Source: Streptomyces sp. NBC_00536 (GTDB taxonomy: Bacteria > Actinomycetota > Actinomycetes > Streptomycetales > Streptomycetaceae). From it: a stretch of 64,000 nucleotides of DNA. A program made the position numbers and the translations under genes. Below are positions 10,129 to 18,284 of the stretch, in pieces. The notes beneath the pieces were generated by a model. The model saw nothing but the letters and a program-made list of their open reading frames with translations. It made no database searches and was not told where the DNA came from. The stretch is from NCBI RefSeq assembly GCF_036346295.1, contig NZ_CP107819.1, forward strand, positions 6,014,001 to 6,078,000, given 5' to 3'. Position 1 is the stretch's first letter. Every line of letters starts with the position of its first letter.

Positions 10129-11060
10129 GTCGTCTGGACCCCCGTCAGGGGGCGCCCGTAGGCCCGGAGCGTCAGCAGGGCCTCCAGCGTCACGATCGGG
10201 CGCCGCTCCAGGGTGCTGCCCGGGGCCCAGGCGCGCCGGCGGACCGGCCAGCCGCCGTCCTCCTGCTGTTCGGCGGCGAGGAAGTCCAGCGAGCGCGCCG
10301 TCTCCTCGTCGGTGAACCAGCCGCGCGCCAGCGACTCGGGGCGACGGGCGAAATCGTGTGGGAAGAGGTGCTCGCCGGGGGCGTAGCCCGGGCCGACCGG
10401 GAACTCGGCGCGCCGCCCGGGATCGAGGACGACCAGGCCCTGCTCGCGCACCAGCCGCCCCAGCCGGTCGGCGGCGGCCGCGGCCCTGGGCCGGTCCGGG
10501 GTGCCGTCCAGGAACGCGACCGCGCCCTGGATCTCGTACGGATGGGACCTGCGCAGGGTCTCGATCCGGTCCCAGCAGAATTCCGTGGCACGGAACAGCC
10601 AGGCGTGCCAGACCCGGTTGCGGTGGAGCAGCCCCACCACCGGGCCGGTGACCTGGAGATCGCCCGGCGGATCGTCCTGCACCGGGTGGTAGGGCGCCGC
10701 CGGGTAGCCGCGCGGGGAGGGGACCACCACCGGCAGGGCGCCGTCCGGGGTGGAGACCCCGCCGAGGTGGCGGCACAGCTGCTCGATCCGCCGTCCCGAG
10801 CAGCGGCCGAGGCCGTCCAGGACGCGCAGGGCGTGCGCGGTGTGCAGCGGCTGGCTGTGCGGGCCGCGCAGGTCCGGGTCGAGGGCGTGCCCGTAGCCGC
10901 CGTCGCCGTTGAGGTACGAGCCGAGGGCGGTGTCCACCGGATCGGCGTCGCCGCCGAGGAAGTGGAACGCGAACCGCCGCTGCTCCAGCACCCGTGCCGT
11001 GAGCCAGATGAACCGCTCGGCGCGGGCGAGCGGTGCTGCGTCGTCTCCTGCCATGGCCAT
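10125..11060 (-). CDS. Conserved protein resembling an alpha/alpha-toroid (prenyltransferase-like) fold
   Basis: A 311-residue soluble protein without signal peptide. It has repeated segments with Gly-Gly-Tyr/Trp turns (NGDGGYGHALDPDL, EQQEDGGWPVRR) and helices with Leu-rich spacing, the look of squalene-cyclase/prenyltransferase repeat proteins. The DxDD or metal-binding signatures of true cyclases are not evident, so no reaction is assigned. Homologues are common in Streptomyces as hypothetical proteins. It is convergent with azlCD and divergent from the DUF3046 gene. Confidence 0.75.
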   Translation of the reverse strand: MAMAGDDAAPLARAERFIWLTARVLEQRRFAFHFLGGDADPVDTALGSYLNGDGGYGHALDPDLRGPHSQPLHTAHALRVLDGLGRCSGRRIEQLCRHLGGVSTPDGALPVVVPSPRGYPAAPYHPVQDDPPGDLQVTGPVVGLLHRNRVWHAWLFRATEFCWDRIETLRRSHPYEIQGAVAFLDGTPDRPRAAAAADRLGRLVREQGLVVLDPGRRAEFPVGPGYAPGEHLFPHDFARRPESLARGWFTDEETARSLDFLAAEQQEDGGWPVRRRAWAPGSTLERRPIVTLEALLTLRAYGRPLTGVQTT

Positions 11061-11140
11061 GGGGGAACCGTAGGACGCGGGAGGGGGCGCGGACGGCGGG
11101 AACGGCCCGGGTGCACTCTCCGGGGCGGGATAATGGACGC

Positions 11141-11335
11141 ATGCGGTTGACGATTTTCTGGGAACGGATGGCCGAGCACTTCGGGGCGGGCTACGCGGAG
11201 TCCTTCGCGCGCGATCACGTGATGGCCGAGCTGGGCGGGCGCACGGTGACCGAGGCGCTGGACGCGGGCTGGGAGACCAAGGACGTGTGGCGGGCGGTCT
11301 GTTCGGCGATGGACGTACCGGCCTCGCTGCGCTGA
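11141..11335 (+). CDS. DUF3046 family small protein
   Basis: A 64-residue protein starting at the ATG at 11141 (MRLTIFWERMAEHFG). It matches the compact actinobacterial DUF3046 pattern: RMAEHFG.GYAESFARDHVMAELGGRTV.EAL..G.....VWRAVC. This family usually sits within a few genes of recA in actinobacteria, as here (recA is 9 kb downstream). Function is unknown; the conserved Trp, His and Arg positions suggest a small helical binding module. Confidence 0.88.
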   Translation: MRLTIFWERMAEHFGAGYAESFARDHVMAELGGRTVTEALDAGWETKDVWRAVCSAMDVPASLR

Positions 11336-11416
11336 GCGCGTCGGCGGCTGTGGGGGCCGCGGTGACCGTGGTGACCGTGGTGTCGGCGTTGCTGCCGGTA
11401 CGGGAGACTTGTCCGT

Positions 11417-12667
11417 GTGGCAGTCACCGACCAGCTCGACACCGATACGTCCGGTACACCCGATCCGGCCTCGCCGGCCGGGAGCGGCCCGCGTGAGCGG
11501 ATGCCGCGCTGGCTGCCGCGCGCGGTGGTCGTCGTCCTCGCGCTGATCGCCTGTTTCCAGCTCGGCAGCTGGGCGTTCCACCAGCTCATCGGACTGCTCG
11601 TCAACATCCTGATCGCGTTCTTCCTCGCCCTCGCGATCGAACCCGCGGTGGCCCGGATGGCGGCCCGCGGGATGCGCCGCGGGCTGGCCACCTTCCTGGT
11701 GTTCCTCGGGGTGTTCGCCGCGACCGCCGGGTTCGTCGTCCTGCTCGGCTCGATGCTCGCCGGGCAGATCGTCGACATGGTGGAGGGTTTCCCCCGCTAC
11801 CTCGACTCGGTCATCGGCTCGATCAACAGCACCTTCCACACGGATCTGTCCCGGCTGGAGATCCAGGACAGCGTGCTGCACTCGGACTGGCTGCAGAAGT
11901 ACGTGCAGAACAGCGCGTCCGGGGTGCTCGACGTCTCGGCGACCGTGCTCGGCGGGCTCTTCCGGCTGCTGACGGTCGGCCTGTTCGCCTTCTACTTCGC
12001 CGCCGACGGGCCACGGCTGCGGCGCGCCCTGTGCTCCGTACTGCCGCCCGCGAAGCAGTCGGAGGTGCTGCGCGCCTGGGAGATCGCCGTCACCAAGACC
12101 GGCGGCTACCTCTATTCGCGCGGGCTGATGGCGCTGGTCTCCGGGATCGCGCACTACATCGTCTTCGTCGTGCTCGACGTGCCGTACGCGCCCGCGCTCG
12201 CGGTGTGGGTGGGGCTGGTCTCCCAGTTCATCCCCACCATCGGCACCTATCTGGCGGGCGCGCTGCCGATGCTGATCGCCTTCACGGTCAATCCCTGGTA
12301 CGCGCTGTACGTCCTCGGCTTCGTGGTGGTCTACCAGCAGTTCGAGAACTACGTGCTCCAGCCCAAACTGACCGCGAAGACGGTCGACATCCACCCCGCG
12401 GTGGCCTTCGGATCGGTCATCGCGGGGACGGCCCTGCTCGGCGCGGTCGGTGCGCTCATCGCCATCCCGGCCGTCGCGACCCTGCAGGCCTTCCTCGGTG
12501 CGTACGTACGGCGCTACGCCGTGGTCCACGAGGGCGAGGGCGAAGGCGAGGGTGACGACGGCGGCCACGACGGCGGGGCCGGGCAGCCGGGCGCCGTGGT
12601 CACCGCGCCCGGGCTCAGGGCTGCTGCTGCCTGGTCGCGGCGAGTACGGCGTCCACGGCCTCGGTGA
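11417..12667 (+). CDS. AI-2E family transporter (PerM/TqsA-like permease)
   Basis: A 416-residue integral membrane protein. It has the family layout of two N-terminal membrane segments (residues 35-80), a central soluble region, and a C-terminal membrane block with the signature VGLVSQFIPTIGTYLAGALPML. Members export autoinducer-2 or ions in other bacteria; no substrate can be assigned here. The start is a GTG at 11417. The tail after residue 370 is acidic and Gly-rich (GEGEGEGDDGGHDGG), then basic, and its last 53 bp overlap the 3' end of the convergent ClpN-type gene. Confidence 0.88.
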   Translation: MAVTDQLDTDTSGTPDPASPAGSGPRERMPRWLPRAVVVVLALIACFQLGSWAFHQLIGLLVNILIAFFLALAIEPAVARMAARGMRRGLATFLVFLGVFAATAGFVVLLGSMLAGQIVDMVEGFPRYLDSVIGSINSTFHTDLSRLEIQDSVLHSDWLQKYVQNSASGVLDVSATVLGGLFRLLTVGLFAFYFAADGPRLRRALCSVLPPAKQSEVLRAWEIAVTKTGGYLYSRGLMALVSGIAHYIVFVVLDVPYAPALAVWVGLVSQFIPTIGTYLAGALPMLIAFTVNPWYALYVLGFVVVYQQFENYVLQPKLTAKTVDIHPAVAFGSVIAGTALLGAVGALIAIPAVATLQAFLGAYVRRYAVVHEGEGEGEGDDGGHDGGAGQPGAVVTAPGLRAAAAWSRRVRRPRPR

Positions 12668-13400
12668 CGTGCGCCTCGGCGGCGGCCTTGCTGACGCCGA
12701 GTCCGCTGAGCACGCCCTCGCCGTCCTCCAGTTCGAGGAGGGCGAGCAGGATGTGCTCGGTGCCGACGTAGTTGTGGCCCAGCCGCAGGGCTTCGCGGAA
12801 GGTGAGTTCCAGGGCCTTCTTGGAGTTCGCGTCGAAGGGGATGTGGCCGGACGGGTCGGCGGGCTCGGCCGCGGCGGGCGGCAGGGTGGCCGTGGCGGCG
12901 GCTCGGACGGCTTCCGGGTCGATCTCCTGGGCGGCCAGTGCGAGGGCGCCGAGGCCCTCCGGTTGGGCGAGCAGGCCGAGGATCAGGTGCGCGGGGCGGA
13001 TCTCGGTACCGCCGGCCGCGTGGGCCTCGCTCTGGGACTTGACGACGACGTTGCGGGCGCGCGGGGTGAAGCGGGAGAAGCCCTGGCTGGGGTCGAGGTC
13101 CCCGTCGTTCTTGGGGACGAAGCGCTTCTGGGCGGCCTGCCGGGTGACGCCCATGCTCTGGCCGATGTCGGTCCAGGAGGCGCCCGAGCGGCGGGCCTGG
13201 TCGACGAAGTGGCCGATGAGGTGGTCGGCGACGTCCCCGAGGTGCTCGGCGACGACGACCGCACCGCTGAGCTGTTCCAGGGCGTCGGGGTGGGTCTGCT
13301 TGATGCCCGCGATCAGATCGTCGAGGCGGACCGGGTTCGTCATGCGCGCGGGGGCCGCAGTCTCTGCGGAGCCCGCCGAAGGGTTCTTCGGGTTCGTCAT
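12615..13400 (-). CDS. HTH-ClpN fusion protein (Clp N-domain without ATPase)
   Basis: A 261-residue protein starting at the ATG at 13400 (MTNPKNPSAG). Residues about 74-94 (ASWTDIGQSMGVTRQAAQKRF) look like a helix-turn-helix. Residues about 105-165 and 188-258 look like the two ClpC/ClpA N-domain repeats (FTPRARNVV..., RPAHLILGLL; YVGTEHILLALL). There is no AAA+ module. ClpN domains bind substrates or adaptors of the Clp protease, for example arginine-phosphorylated proteins in Firmicutes. The fusion suggests a DNA-binding regulator that senses proteolysis clients or phospho-Arg; that is inference. The promoter at 13408-13450 places transcription at or next to the ATG. Confidence 0.85.
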   Translation of the reverse strand: MTNPKNPSAGSAETAAPARMTNPVRLDDLIAGIKQTHPDALEQLSGAVVVAEHLGDVADHLIGHFVDQARRSGASWTDIGQSMGVTRQAAQKRFVPKNDGDLDPSQGFSRFTPRARNVVVKSQSEAHAAGGTEIRPAHLILGLLAQPEGLGALALAAQEIDPEAVRAAATATLPPAAAEPADPSGHIPFDANSKKALELTFREALRLGHNYVGTEHILLALLELEDGEGVLSGLGVSKAAAEAHVTEAVDAVLAATRQQQP

Positions 13401-13407
13401 AAGTGCA

Positions 13408-13450
13408 ACCGTAGGTTGACAGTCCATGGGGTGTCAACCCTGGGTTGTCA
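13408..13450 (-). promoter_or_regulatory. Leaderless promoter with three GGTTGACA-type half-sites
   Basis: On the minus strand a -35 TTGACA (13432-13437) is followed by an 18-bp spacer and a -10 TACGGT (13408-13413). The expected start is about 7 bp further, at or next to the ATG at 13400, so the mRNA should be leaderless. The promoter lies in a perfect inverted repeat GGTTGACA-N10-TGTCAACC (13414-13421 and 13432-13439), with a third half-site GGTTGTCA at 13443-13450. This is the layout of a repressor operator, most simply autoregulation by the HTH-ClpN protein. Confidence 0.7.
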
Positions 13451-13507
13451 GTCGGGTCGGAGATTGCCCGGCGCGCCGAGATGGCCGCACACTCGTTCCC
13501 AAGGAGC

Positions 13508-14461
13508 ATGATTCTGGGGGTAGTTGTGCGGATCTTCCTCTTCGTCGCGGCGGCCCTGCCGCTGCTGGGGGCCGTCGGGTGGCGGGTCCGGGCGTACCGG
13601 GCGCTCTTTCCGCCCGCCGGTCACGAGGCGCTCACGCTGTACGAGGCCGCGTACCTGCGGGGCGGGCACGAGGCCGTCGCCGACGTGGCGCTGGTCTCCC
13701 TCTATCTGACCGGACGGCTGGAGGTGCGCACGGGGAAGCGGCTGGCGCTGGTGGGCGGGGCGCCGGCGGACGATCCGGTCCAGGTGGCGGCGTACAGCGG
13801 CGCCTGTGACGAGGACGGGGCCCGGTCCGCCGTCACGGTCCGGCGGCAGGTCGCGTACGGCCCGCCGGTGCGATGGATCGAGGAGGTGCTGGCCGGGCGC
13901 GGTCTGGTGCCCGACGGGAAGCGGGTGGGGACCCTCGGGCGGGTCAACGGCGTGATCGGCGTGCTCTCGGTGGCCGCCGCCCTGCTGGCCATCGCGGCGC
14001 TGGTCACCGACAAGCTGACGGGGGAGGGGAACGGCATCGCGCCGCTGATCGCCTTCGGGGTGCTGGGCGTGGTGACCGGGGGCGGGTGGCTGGCCCCGCG
14101 GCGCTTCGGGCGCGCCCCCTCCGGCCGGGTGACCCGGGCGGGGGCGCGGCGGCTGCGGGAGGTCAGGCAGGACAGGACCTGGCAGCCGCGGATCGTGGCC
14201 GGAGTGCCGATCGTGGGCGCGGAGGCGGGCGTCCTGGCCGATGTCGCCCGGCACGGGATCGACCGGGGCCCGGCGGAGCTGGTTCCCCTGCTCGTGCCGC
14301 CGGAACCGCAGGTCCCCGTCGTCGTGGCGCTGCCCTGGCGCTCCTCGGACTCCTCCGACTCCGGCAGTGGCCGGGGCGGGGGAGGAAGCTGCGGCGGAGG
14401 GTGCGGGAGCAGCTGTGGGGGTGGCTGCGGCGGGGGTTGTGGGGGGTGCGGGTGCGGTTAG
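13508..14461 (+). CDS. TIGR04222 domain membrane protein with Cys/Gly-rich tail
   Basis: A 317-residue protein with a hydrophobic N-terminus (ILGVVVRIFLFVAAALPLLG) and a cytoplasmic-looking domain of the TIGR04222 type (LTLYEAAYLRGGHEAVADVALVSLYLTGRL). Two more membrane segments follow near residues 145-185. The C-terminus is extreme: Ser/Gly, then seven Cys among Gly in the last 25 residues (SCGGGCGSSCGGGCGGGCGG...). Function is unknown; the tail could bind metal or be modified. The start may be the ATG at 13508 or the GTG at 13526, which has better ribosome-binding-site spacing. Divergent from the HTH-ClpN gene. Confidence 0.82.
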   Translation: MILGVVVRIFLFVAAALPLLGAVGWRVRAYRALFPPAGHEALTLYEAAYLRGGHEAVADVALVSLYLTGRLEVRTGKRLALVGGAPADDPVQVAAYSGACDEDGARSAVTVRRQVAYGPPVRWIEEVLAGRGLVPDGKRVGTLGRVNGVIGVLSVAAALLAIAALVTDKLTGEGNGIAPLIAFGVLGVVTGGGWLAPRRFGRAPSGRVTRAGARRLREVRQDRTWQPRIVAGVPIVGAEAGVLADVARHGIDRGPAELVPLLVPPEPQVPVVVALPWRSSDSSDSGSGRGGGGSCGGGCGSSCGGGCGGGCGGCGCG

Positions 14462-14533
14462 GGGGCACCGTATGAACGATCAAAAGGGCGGGGGGATAGC
14501 ATATGAGCGCCCCCTAGCTCGAAAGATAAACCT

Positions 14534-15979
14534 GTGACTGTCAAAGACGACGCGTTCACCAACTGGAAGAACCGCGAGGAGATCGCGGAGTCGATGATCC
14601 CGATCATCGGGAAGCTGCACCGTGAGCAGGACGTGACCGTCCTGCTGCACAGCCGCTCCTTGGTGAACAAGTCGGTGGTCAGCATTCTCAAGATCCACCG
14701 ATTCGCCCGGCAGATAGCCGGTGAGGAACTCTCGGTCACCGAGACGCTTCCCTTCCTGCACGCCCTCACCACCCTCGATCTCGGCCCGTCGCAGATCGAC
14801 CTCGGCATGCTCGCCGCGACGTACAAGGCCGACAGCCGCGGCCTCTCGGTCGCCGAGTTCACCGCCGAGGCCGTCGCGGGTGCCACGGGCGAGAACAAGA
14901 TCGAGCGCCGCGAGGCGCGCGACGTGGTCCTCTACGGGTTCGGCCGCATCGGCCGCCTCGTCGCCCGGCTGCTGATCGAGAAGGCCGGGTCCGGCAACGG
15001 CCTGCGGCTGCGCGCGATCGTCGTCCGCGGGGGCGGTGAGGCGGACCTCGTCAAGCGCGCCTCGCTGCTGCGCCGCGACTCGATCCACGGTCAGTTCCAG
15101 GGCACGATCACCGTTGACGAGGCGAACAACACGATCGTCGCCAACGGCAACGAGATCAAGGTGATCTACGCCAACGACCCGTCGGAGATCGACTACACGG
15201 GGTACGGCATCAAGGACGCCATCCTCATCGACAACACGGGCAAGTGGCGCGACCGCGAGGGCCTCTCCAAGCACCTGCGCCCCGGCATCGACAAGGTCGT
15301 GCTGACGGCTCCGGGCAAGGGCGACGTCCCCAACATCGTCCACGGCGTCAACCACGACACGATCAAGCCGGACGAGCAGATCCTGTCCTGCGCCTCCTGC
15401 ACCACCAACGCGATCGTCCCGCCGCTGAAGGCGATGGCGGACGAGTACGGCGTCCTGCGCGGCCACGTGGAGACCGTCCACTCGTTCACCAACGACCAGA
15501 ACCTGCTGGACAACTACCACAGCGCCGACCGCCGTGGCCGTTCCGCGCCGCTCAACATGGTCATGACCGAGACCGGTGCCGCCTCCGCCGTCGCGAAGGC
15601 GCTGCCCGACCTCAAGGCGCCGATCAGCGGCAGCTCGATCCGCGTCCCGGTGCCGGACGTCTCGATCGCGATCCTCAGCCTGCGGCTCGGGCGCGAGACC
15701 ACCCGCGAAGAGGTCCTGGACTACCTGCGGGAGGTCTCGCTGACCTCGCCGCTGAAGCGCCAGATCGACTTCACCACCGCCCCCGACGCGGTCTCCAGCG
15801 ACTTCATCGGCTCGCGGCACGCCTCGATCGTCGACGCGGGCGCCACCAAGGTCGACGGCGACAGCGCGATCCTCTACCTCTGGTACGACAACGAGTTCGG
15901 CTACTCGTGCCAGGTCATCCGGGTCGTCCAGTACGTCTCCGGCGTGGAGTACCCGACCTACCCGGCGCCGGCGGTCTGA
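14534..15979 (+). CDS. gap: Glyceraldehyde-3-phosphate dehydrogenase, long GapB type
   Basis: A 481-residue enzyme with an extra N-terminal helical region of about 125 residues before the Rossmann motif YGFGRIGR (about 134-141). The catalytic Cys is C289 in CASCTTN. This size and extension match Corynebacterium glutamicum GapB, which acts mainly in gluconeogenesis. At the end of the second Rossmann strand the usual Asn-Asp for NAD is replaced by VVRGGG, which could permit NADP; that is inference. The start is GTG at 14534. A strong terminator follows at 16006-16067. Confidence 0.93.
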   Translation: MTVKDDAFTNWKNREEIAESMIPIIGKLHREQDVTVLLHSRSLVNKSVVSILKIHRFARQIAGEELSVTETLPFLHALTTLDLGPSQIDLGMLAATYKADSRGLSVAEFTAEAVAGATGENKIERREARDVVLYGFGRIGRLVARLLIEKAGSGNGLRLRAIVVRGGGEADLVKRASLLRRDSIHGQFQGTITVDEANNTIVANGNEIKVIYANDPSEIDYTGYGIKDAILIDNTGKWRDREGLSKHLRPGIDKVVLTAPGKGDVPNIVHGVNHDTIKPDEQILSCASCTTNAIVPPLKAMADEYGVLRGHVETVHSFTNDQNLLDNYHSADRRGRSAPLNMVMTETGAASAVAKALPDLKAPISGSSIRVPVPDVSIAILSLRLGRETTREEVLDYLREVSLTSPLKRQIDFTTAPDAVSSDFIGSRHASIVDAGATKVDGDSAILYLWYDNEFGYSCQVIRVVQYVSGVEYPTYPAPAV

Positions 15980-16005
15980 TCCGCCGCCCGTCCGGCCCGC
16001 TCGCA

Positions 16006-16067
16006 CCGCTGCCCGCCCGGTCCACCGCCCCGCTTCGGGGCCAAGGACCGGGCGGGCAGCGGTTTTT
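16006..16067 (+). terminator. Rho-independent terminator of the long gap gene
   Basis: An 18-bp perfect stem (16006-16023 pairing with 16045-16062) is followed by TTTTT at 16063-16067, 27 bp after the gap stop codon. It is a textbook intrinsic terminator. Confidence 0.93.
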
Positions 16068-16231
16068 CGTGCGCCCTCCCGGTTCGGCCGAGGGGCGGAA
16101 TCCGGCCGAGTGGTGACCGAGCGGCCGGGTAACTCACCTTGCCCTCTTGCCAGTTGAGTCGGGGATCCCAACAATGCGCATGACAACCGGAGGATCTTCG
16201 GTTGCATCGTCATTCAGAGGGGAACCCCCAC

Positions 16232-17077
16232 ATGAAGAAGCCTCTCGTCGGCGCGCTGCTCTCCCTGCTCCTGATGGGCGCGGCGGCAGCCCCGGCCGTG
16301 GCCTCCGCACCCCAGTCGACGGCGGAGAAGGCCGCGAAGGCCGTCACGGTCAACTTCGCGGGAACGGTCGCGCTCAGCAACTGTTCCGGCTCCGTCGTCC
16401 GGACGCCCAACTCCCTCGCGAGCGACCCCGCGCTCGTCCTCTCCAACGGCCACTGCCTGGAAACCGGCTTCCCGGCCGCCGGTGAGGTCATCAAGGACCA
16501 GCCGTCCAGCCGCTCGTTCTCGCTGCTGAACGGCTCCGGCTCGAAGGTCGCGACGCTGCGGGCCAGCAAGGTCTCGTACGCGACGATGACCGACACCGAC
16601 ATCTCCATCTACCAGCTGACCAAGACGTACGCGCAGATCCAGAGCCAGTACGGCATCAGCGCGCTCACCCTCAACGACGCGCACCCGGTGCAGGGCGCCT
16701 CGATCAAGGTCGTGTCCGGGTACTGGAAGCGGATCTACACCTGCAACGCGGACGGGTTCGTCTACCGCCTCAAGGAGGGCGACTGGACCTGGAAGGACTC
16801 GATCCGCTACACCTCGGCCTGCAACACGATCGGTGGCACCTCCGGCTCGCCCGTGATCGACACCGCGACCGGCCGGGTCGTCGCCGTCAACAACACCGGT
16901 AACGAGGACGGCCAGCGCTGCACGGAGAACAACCCGTGCGAGGTCGACCAGAACGGCAACGTGACGGTCCGCCAGGGCATCAACTACGCGCAGGAGACGT
17001 ACATCATCGTCCCCTGCATCGGTGCCGGCAGCGTGATCGACCTGAACCGCCCCGGCTGCGTCCTGCCCCGGCCGTAA
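16232..17077 (+). CDS. Secreted trypsin-like serine protease
   Basis: A 281-residue precursor. It starts at ATG 16232 with the ribosome-binding site GAGGGGA, then a Sec signal peptide (KK, hydrophobic core LVGALLSLLLMGAAAA, cleavage near AVASA). The triad is visible: H74 in SNGHC, D121 or D123 in DTDIS, and S204 in GGTSGSPV. Paired Cys residues (C51/C75, C171/C197, C225-region) suggest disulfides outside the cell. The S1 fold and GTSGS instead of GDSGG resemble V8/glutamyl-endopeptidase-like enzymes; the specificity is not determined. It sits between two gap genes without an obvious functional link. Confidence 0.88.
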   Translation: MKKPLVGALLSLLLMGAAAAPAVASAPQSTAEKAAKAVTVNFAGTVALSNCSGSVVRTPNSLASDPALVLSNGHCLETGFPAAGEVIKDQPSSRSFSLLNGSGSKVATLRASKVSYATMTDTDISIYQLTKTYAQIQSQYGISALTLNDAHPVQGASIKVVSGYWKRIYTCNADGFVYRLKEGDWTWKDSIRYTSACNTIGGTSGSPVIDTATGRVVAVNNTGNEDGQRCTENNPCEVDQNGNVTVRQGINYAQETYIIVPCIGAGSVIDLNRPGCVLPRP

Positions 17078-17109
17078 CACCGGCCGTAACACCGCCCGCC
17101 CCACGGCCC

Positions 17110-17133
17110 GCCCGTCTCCATCCGGAGGCGGGC
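17110..17133. terminator. Possible bidirectional terminator hairpin
   Basis: A 10-bp GC-rich stem (GCCCGTCTCC, loop ATCC, GGAGGCGGGC) with one G-U pair lies between the convergent protease and short gap genes. There is no T-tract, so the call rests on position and stem only. Confidence 0.45.
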
Positions 17134-17172
17134 GGCGCCGGGGGAGCCCGAAGGCACGGGCCCGCTCACGGG

Positions 17173-18171
17173 TCAGCCGGCGGCGAGGAGTTCGAGCGTG
17201 TCGATGACGCGGTGCGAGAAGCCCCACTCGTTGTCGTACCAGGCGACCACCTTGATGTGGCGGCCGTCGACGCGGGTGAGGGCCGAGTCGAAGATCGACG
17301 AGGCCGGGTTGCCGGTGATGTCCGACGACACGAGCGGGTCGTCCGAGTACTCCAGCACGCCCGCGAGCGGACCGTCCGCGGCCGTGCGGTACGCCGCCAG
17401 GACGTCCTCGCGCGTCACGTCGCGGGCGACCGTCGTGTTGAGTTCGACGATCGAGCCGACCGGGACCGGAACCCGGATCGAGTCGCCCGAGAGCTTGCCG
17501 GCGAGGTTCGGCAGCACCAGCCCGATCGCCTTCGCGGCGCCGGTCGTGGTCGGCACGATGTTCACTGCGGCGGCGCGGGCGCGGCGGGGGTCGCGGTGCG
17601 GACCGTCCTGCAGGTTCTGCTCCTGCGTGTAGGCGTGCACCGTGGTCATGAAACCGTGCTCGATGCCCGCGAGGTCGTCGAGGACCGAGGCGAGCGGCGC
17701 GAGCGCGTTCGTCGTGCACGAGGCGTTCGAGACGATCGTGTGCGCGGCCGGGTCGTAGGCGGCGGTGTTCACCCCGAAGGCGAGCGTGACGTCGGCGCCG
17801 TCCGCCGGAGCGCTGACCAGCACCTTCCTCGCACCCGCGGTGATGTGGCCGCGCGCGGCGTCGGCCGAGGTGAAGCGGCCCGTCGCCTCCAGCACGATGT
17901 CCACGCCGAGCTTCTCCCACGGCAGCTGCTCGGGTGCGCGCTCGGCGAGCACGGTGATGCGGCGGCCGTCGACGACGAGGTCGTCCCCGTCGACCCGCAC
18001 CGGGCGGCCGAGCCGGCCCGACGTCGTGTCGAAGGCCAGCAGCCGGGCGAGGGCGGCGGGCTCCGTGAGGTCGTTGACGGCGACGACCTCCAGGTCACTG
18101 TCGCGTTCGAGCAGGGCGCGCAGCACGTTGCGTCCGATGCGGCCGAATCCGTTGATGGCGATGCGAGTCAT
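17173..18171 (-). CDS. gap: Glyceraldehyde-3-phosphate dehydrogenase, short GapA type
   Basis: A 332-residue classical type I GAPDH. It has the Rossmann motif INGFGRIGR at 6-14, Asn33-Asp34 at the end of strand two (NAD preference in the family), catalytic C152 in SNASCTTN, base H179, and the C-terminal WYDNEWGFS. It oxidises glyceraldehyde-3-phosphate to 1,3-bisphosphoglycerate in glycolysis. It starts at the ATG at 18171 (MTRIAING). The GlxA-type regulator lies directly upstream on the same strand, 113 bp away, and could control it. A second, long GAPDH lies 1.2 kb further on in the opposite orientation. Confidence 0.95.
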   Translation of the reverse strand: MTRIAINGFGRIGRNVLRALLERDSDLEVVAVNDLTEPAALARLLAFDTTSGRLGRPVRVDGDDLVVDGRRITVLAERAPEQLPWEKLGVDIVLEATGRFTSADAARGHITAGARKVLVSAPADGADVTLAFGVNTAAYDPAAHTIVSNASCTTNALAPLASVLDDLAGIEHGFMTTVHAYTQEQNLQDGPHRDPRRARAAAVNIVPTTTGAAKAIGLVLPNLAGKLSGDSIRVPVPVGSIVELNTTVARDVTREDVLAAYRTAADGPLAGVLEYSDDPLVSSDITGNPASSIFDSALTRVDGRHIKVVAWYDNEWGFSHRVIDTLELLAAG

Positions 18172-18284
18172 GAGTATCGGTGTCCCTTCCGGTTCCCCTC
18201 CAGGTTCGCGCGCGGCGCCCGCCGGTGACAGCGGCGTGATCGCCACGGTCCGCAAGGATCGCGCCATGCGAGGGGGCTCGGGGG

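Noticed and set aside
10190..12568. A 792-codon minus-strand frame across the toroid-like, DUF3046 and AI-2E genes
   Set aside because: It covers three recognised genes and has shadow-type composition (Asp/Arg/His/Gly runs).
16232..17077. Functional link between the secreted protease and the two gap genes
   Set aside because: Terminators and orientation separate the three units; no shared motif or regulatory site was seen.
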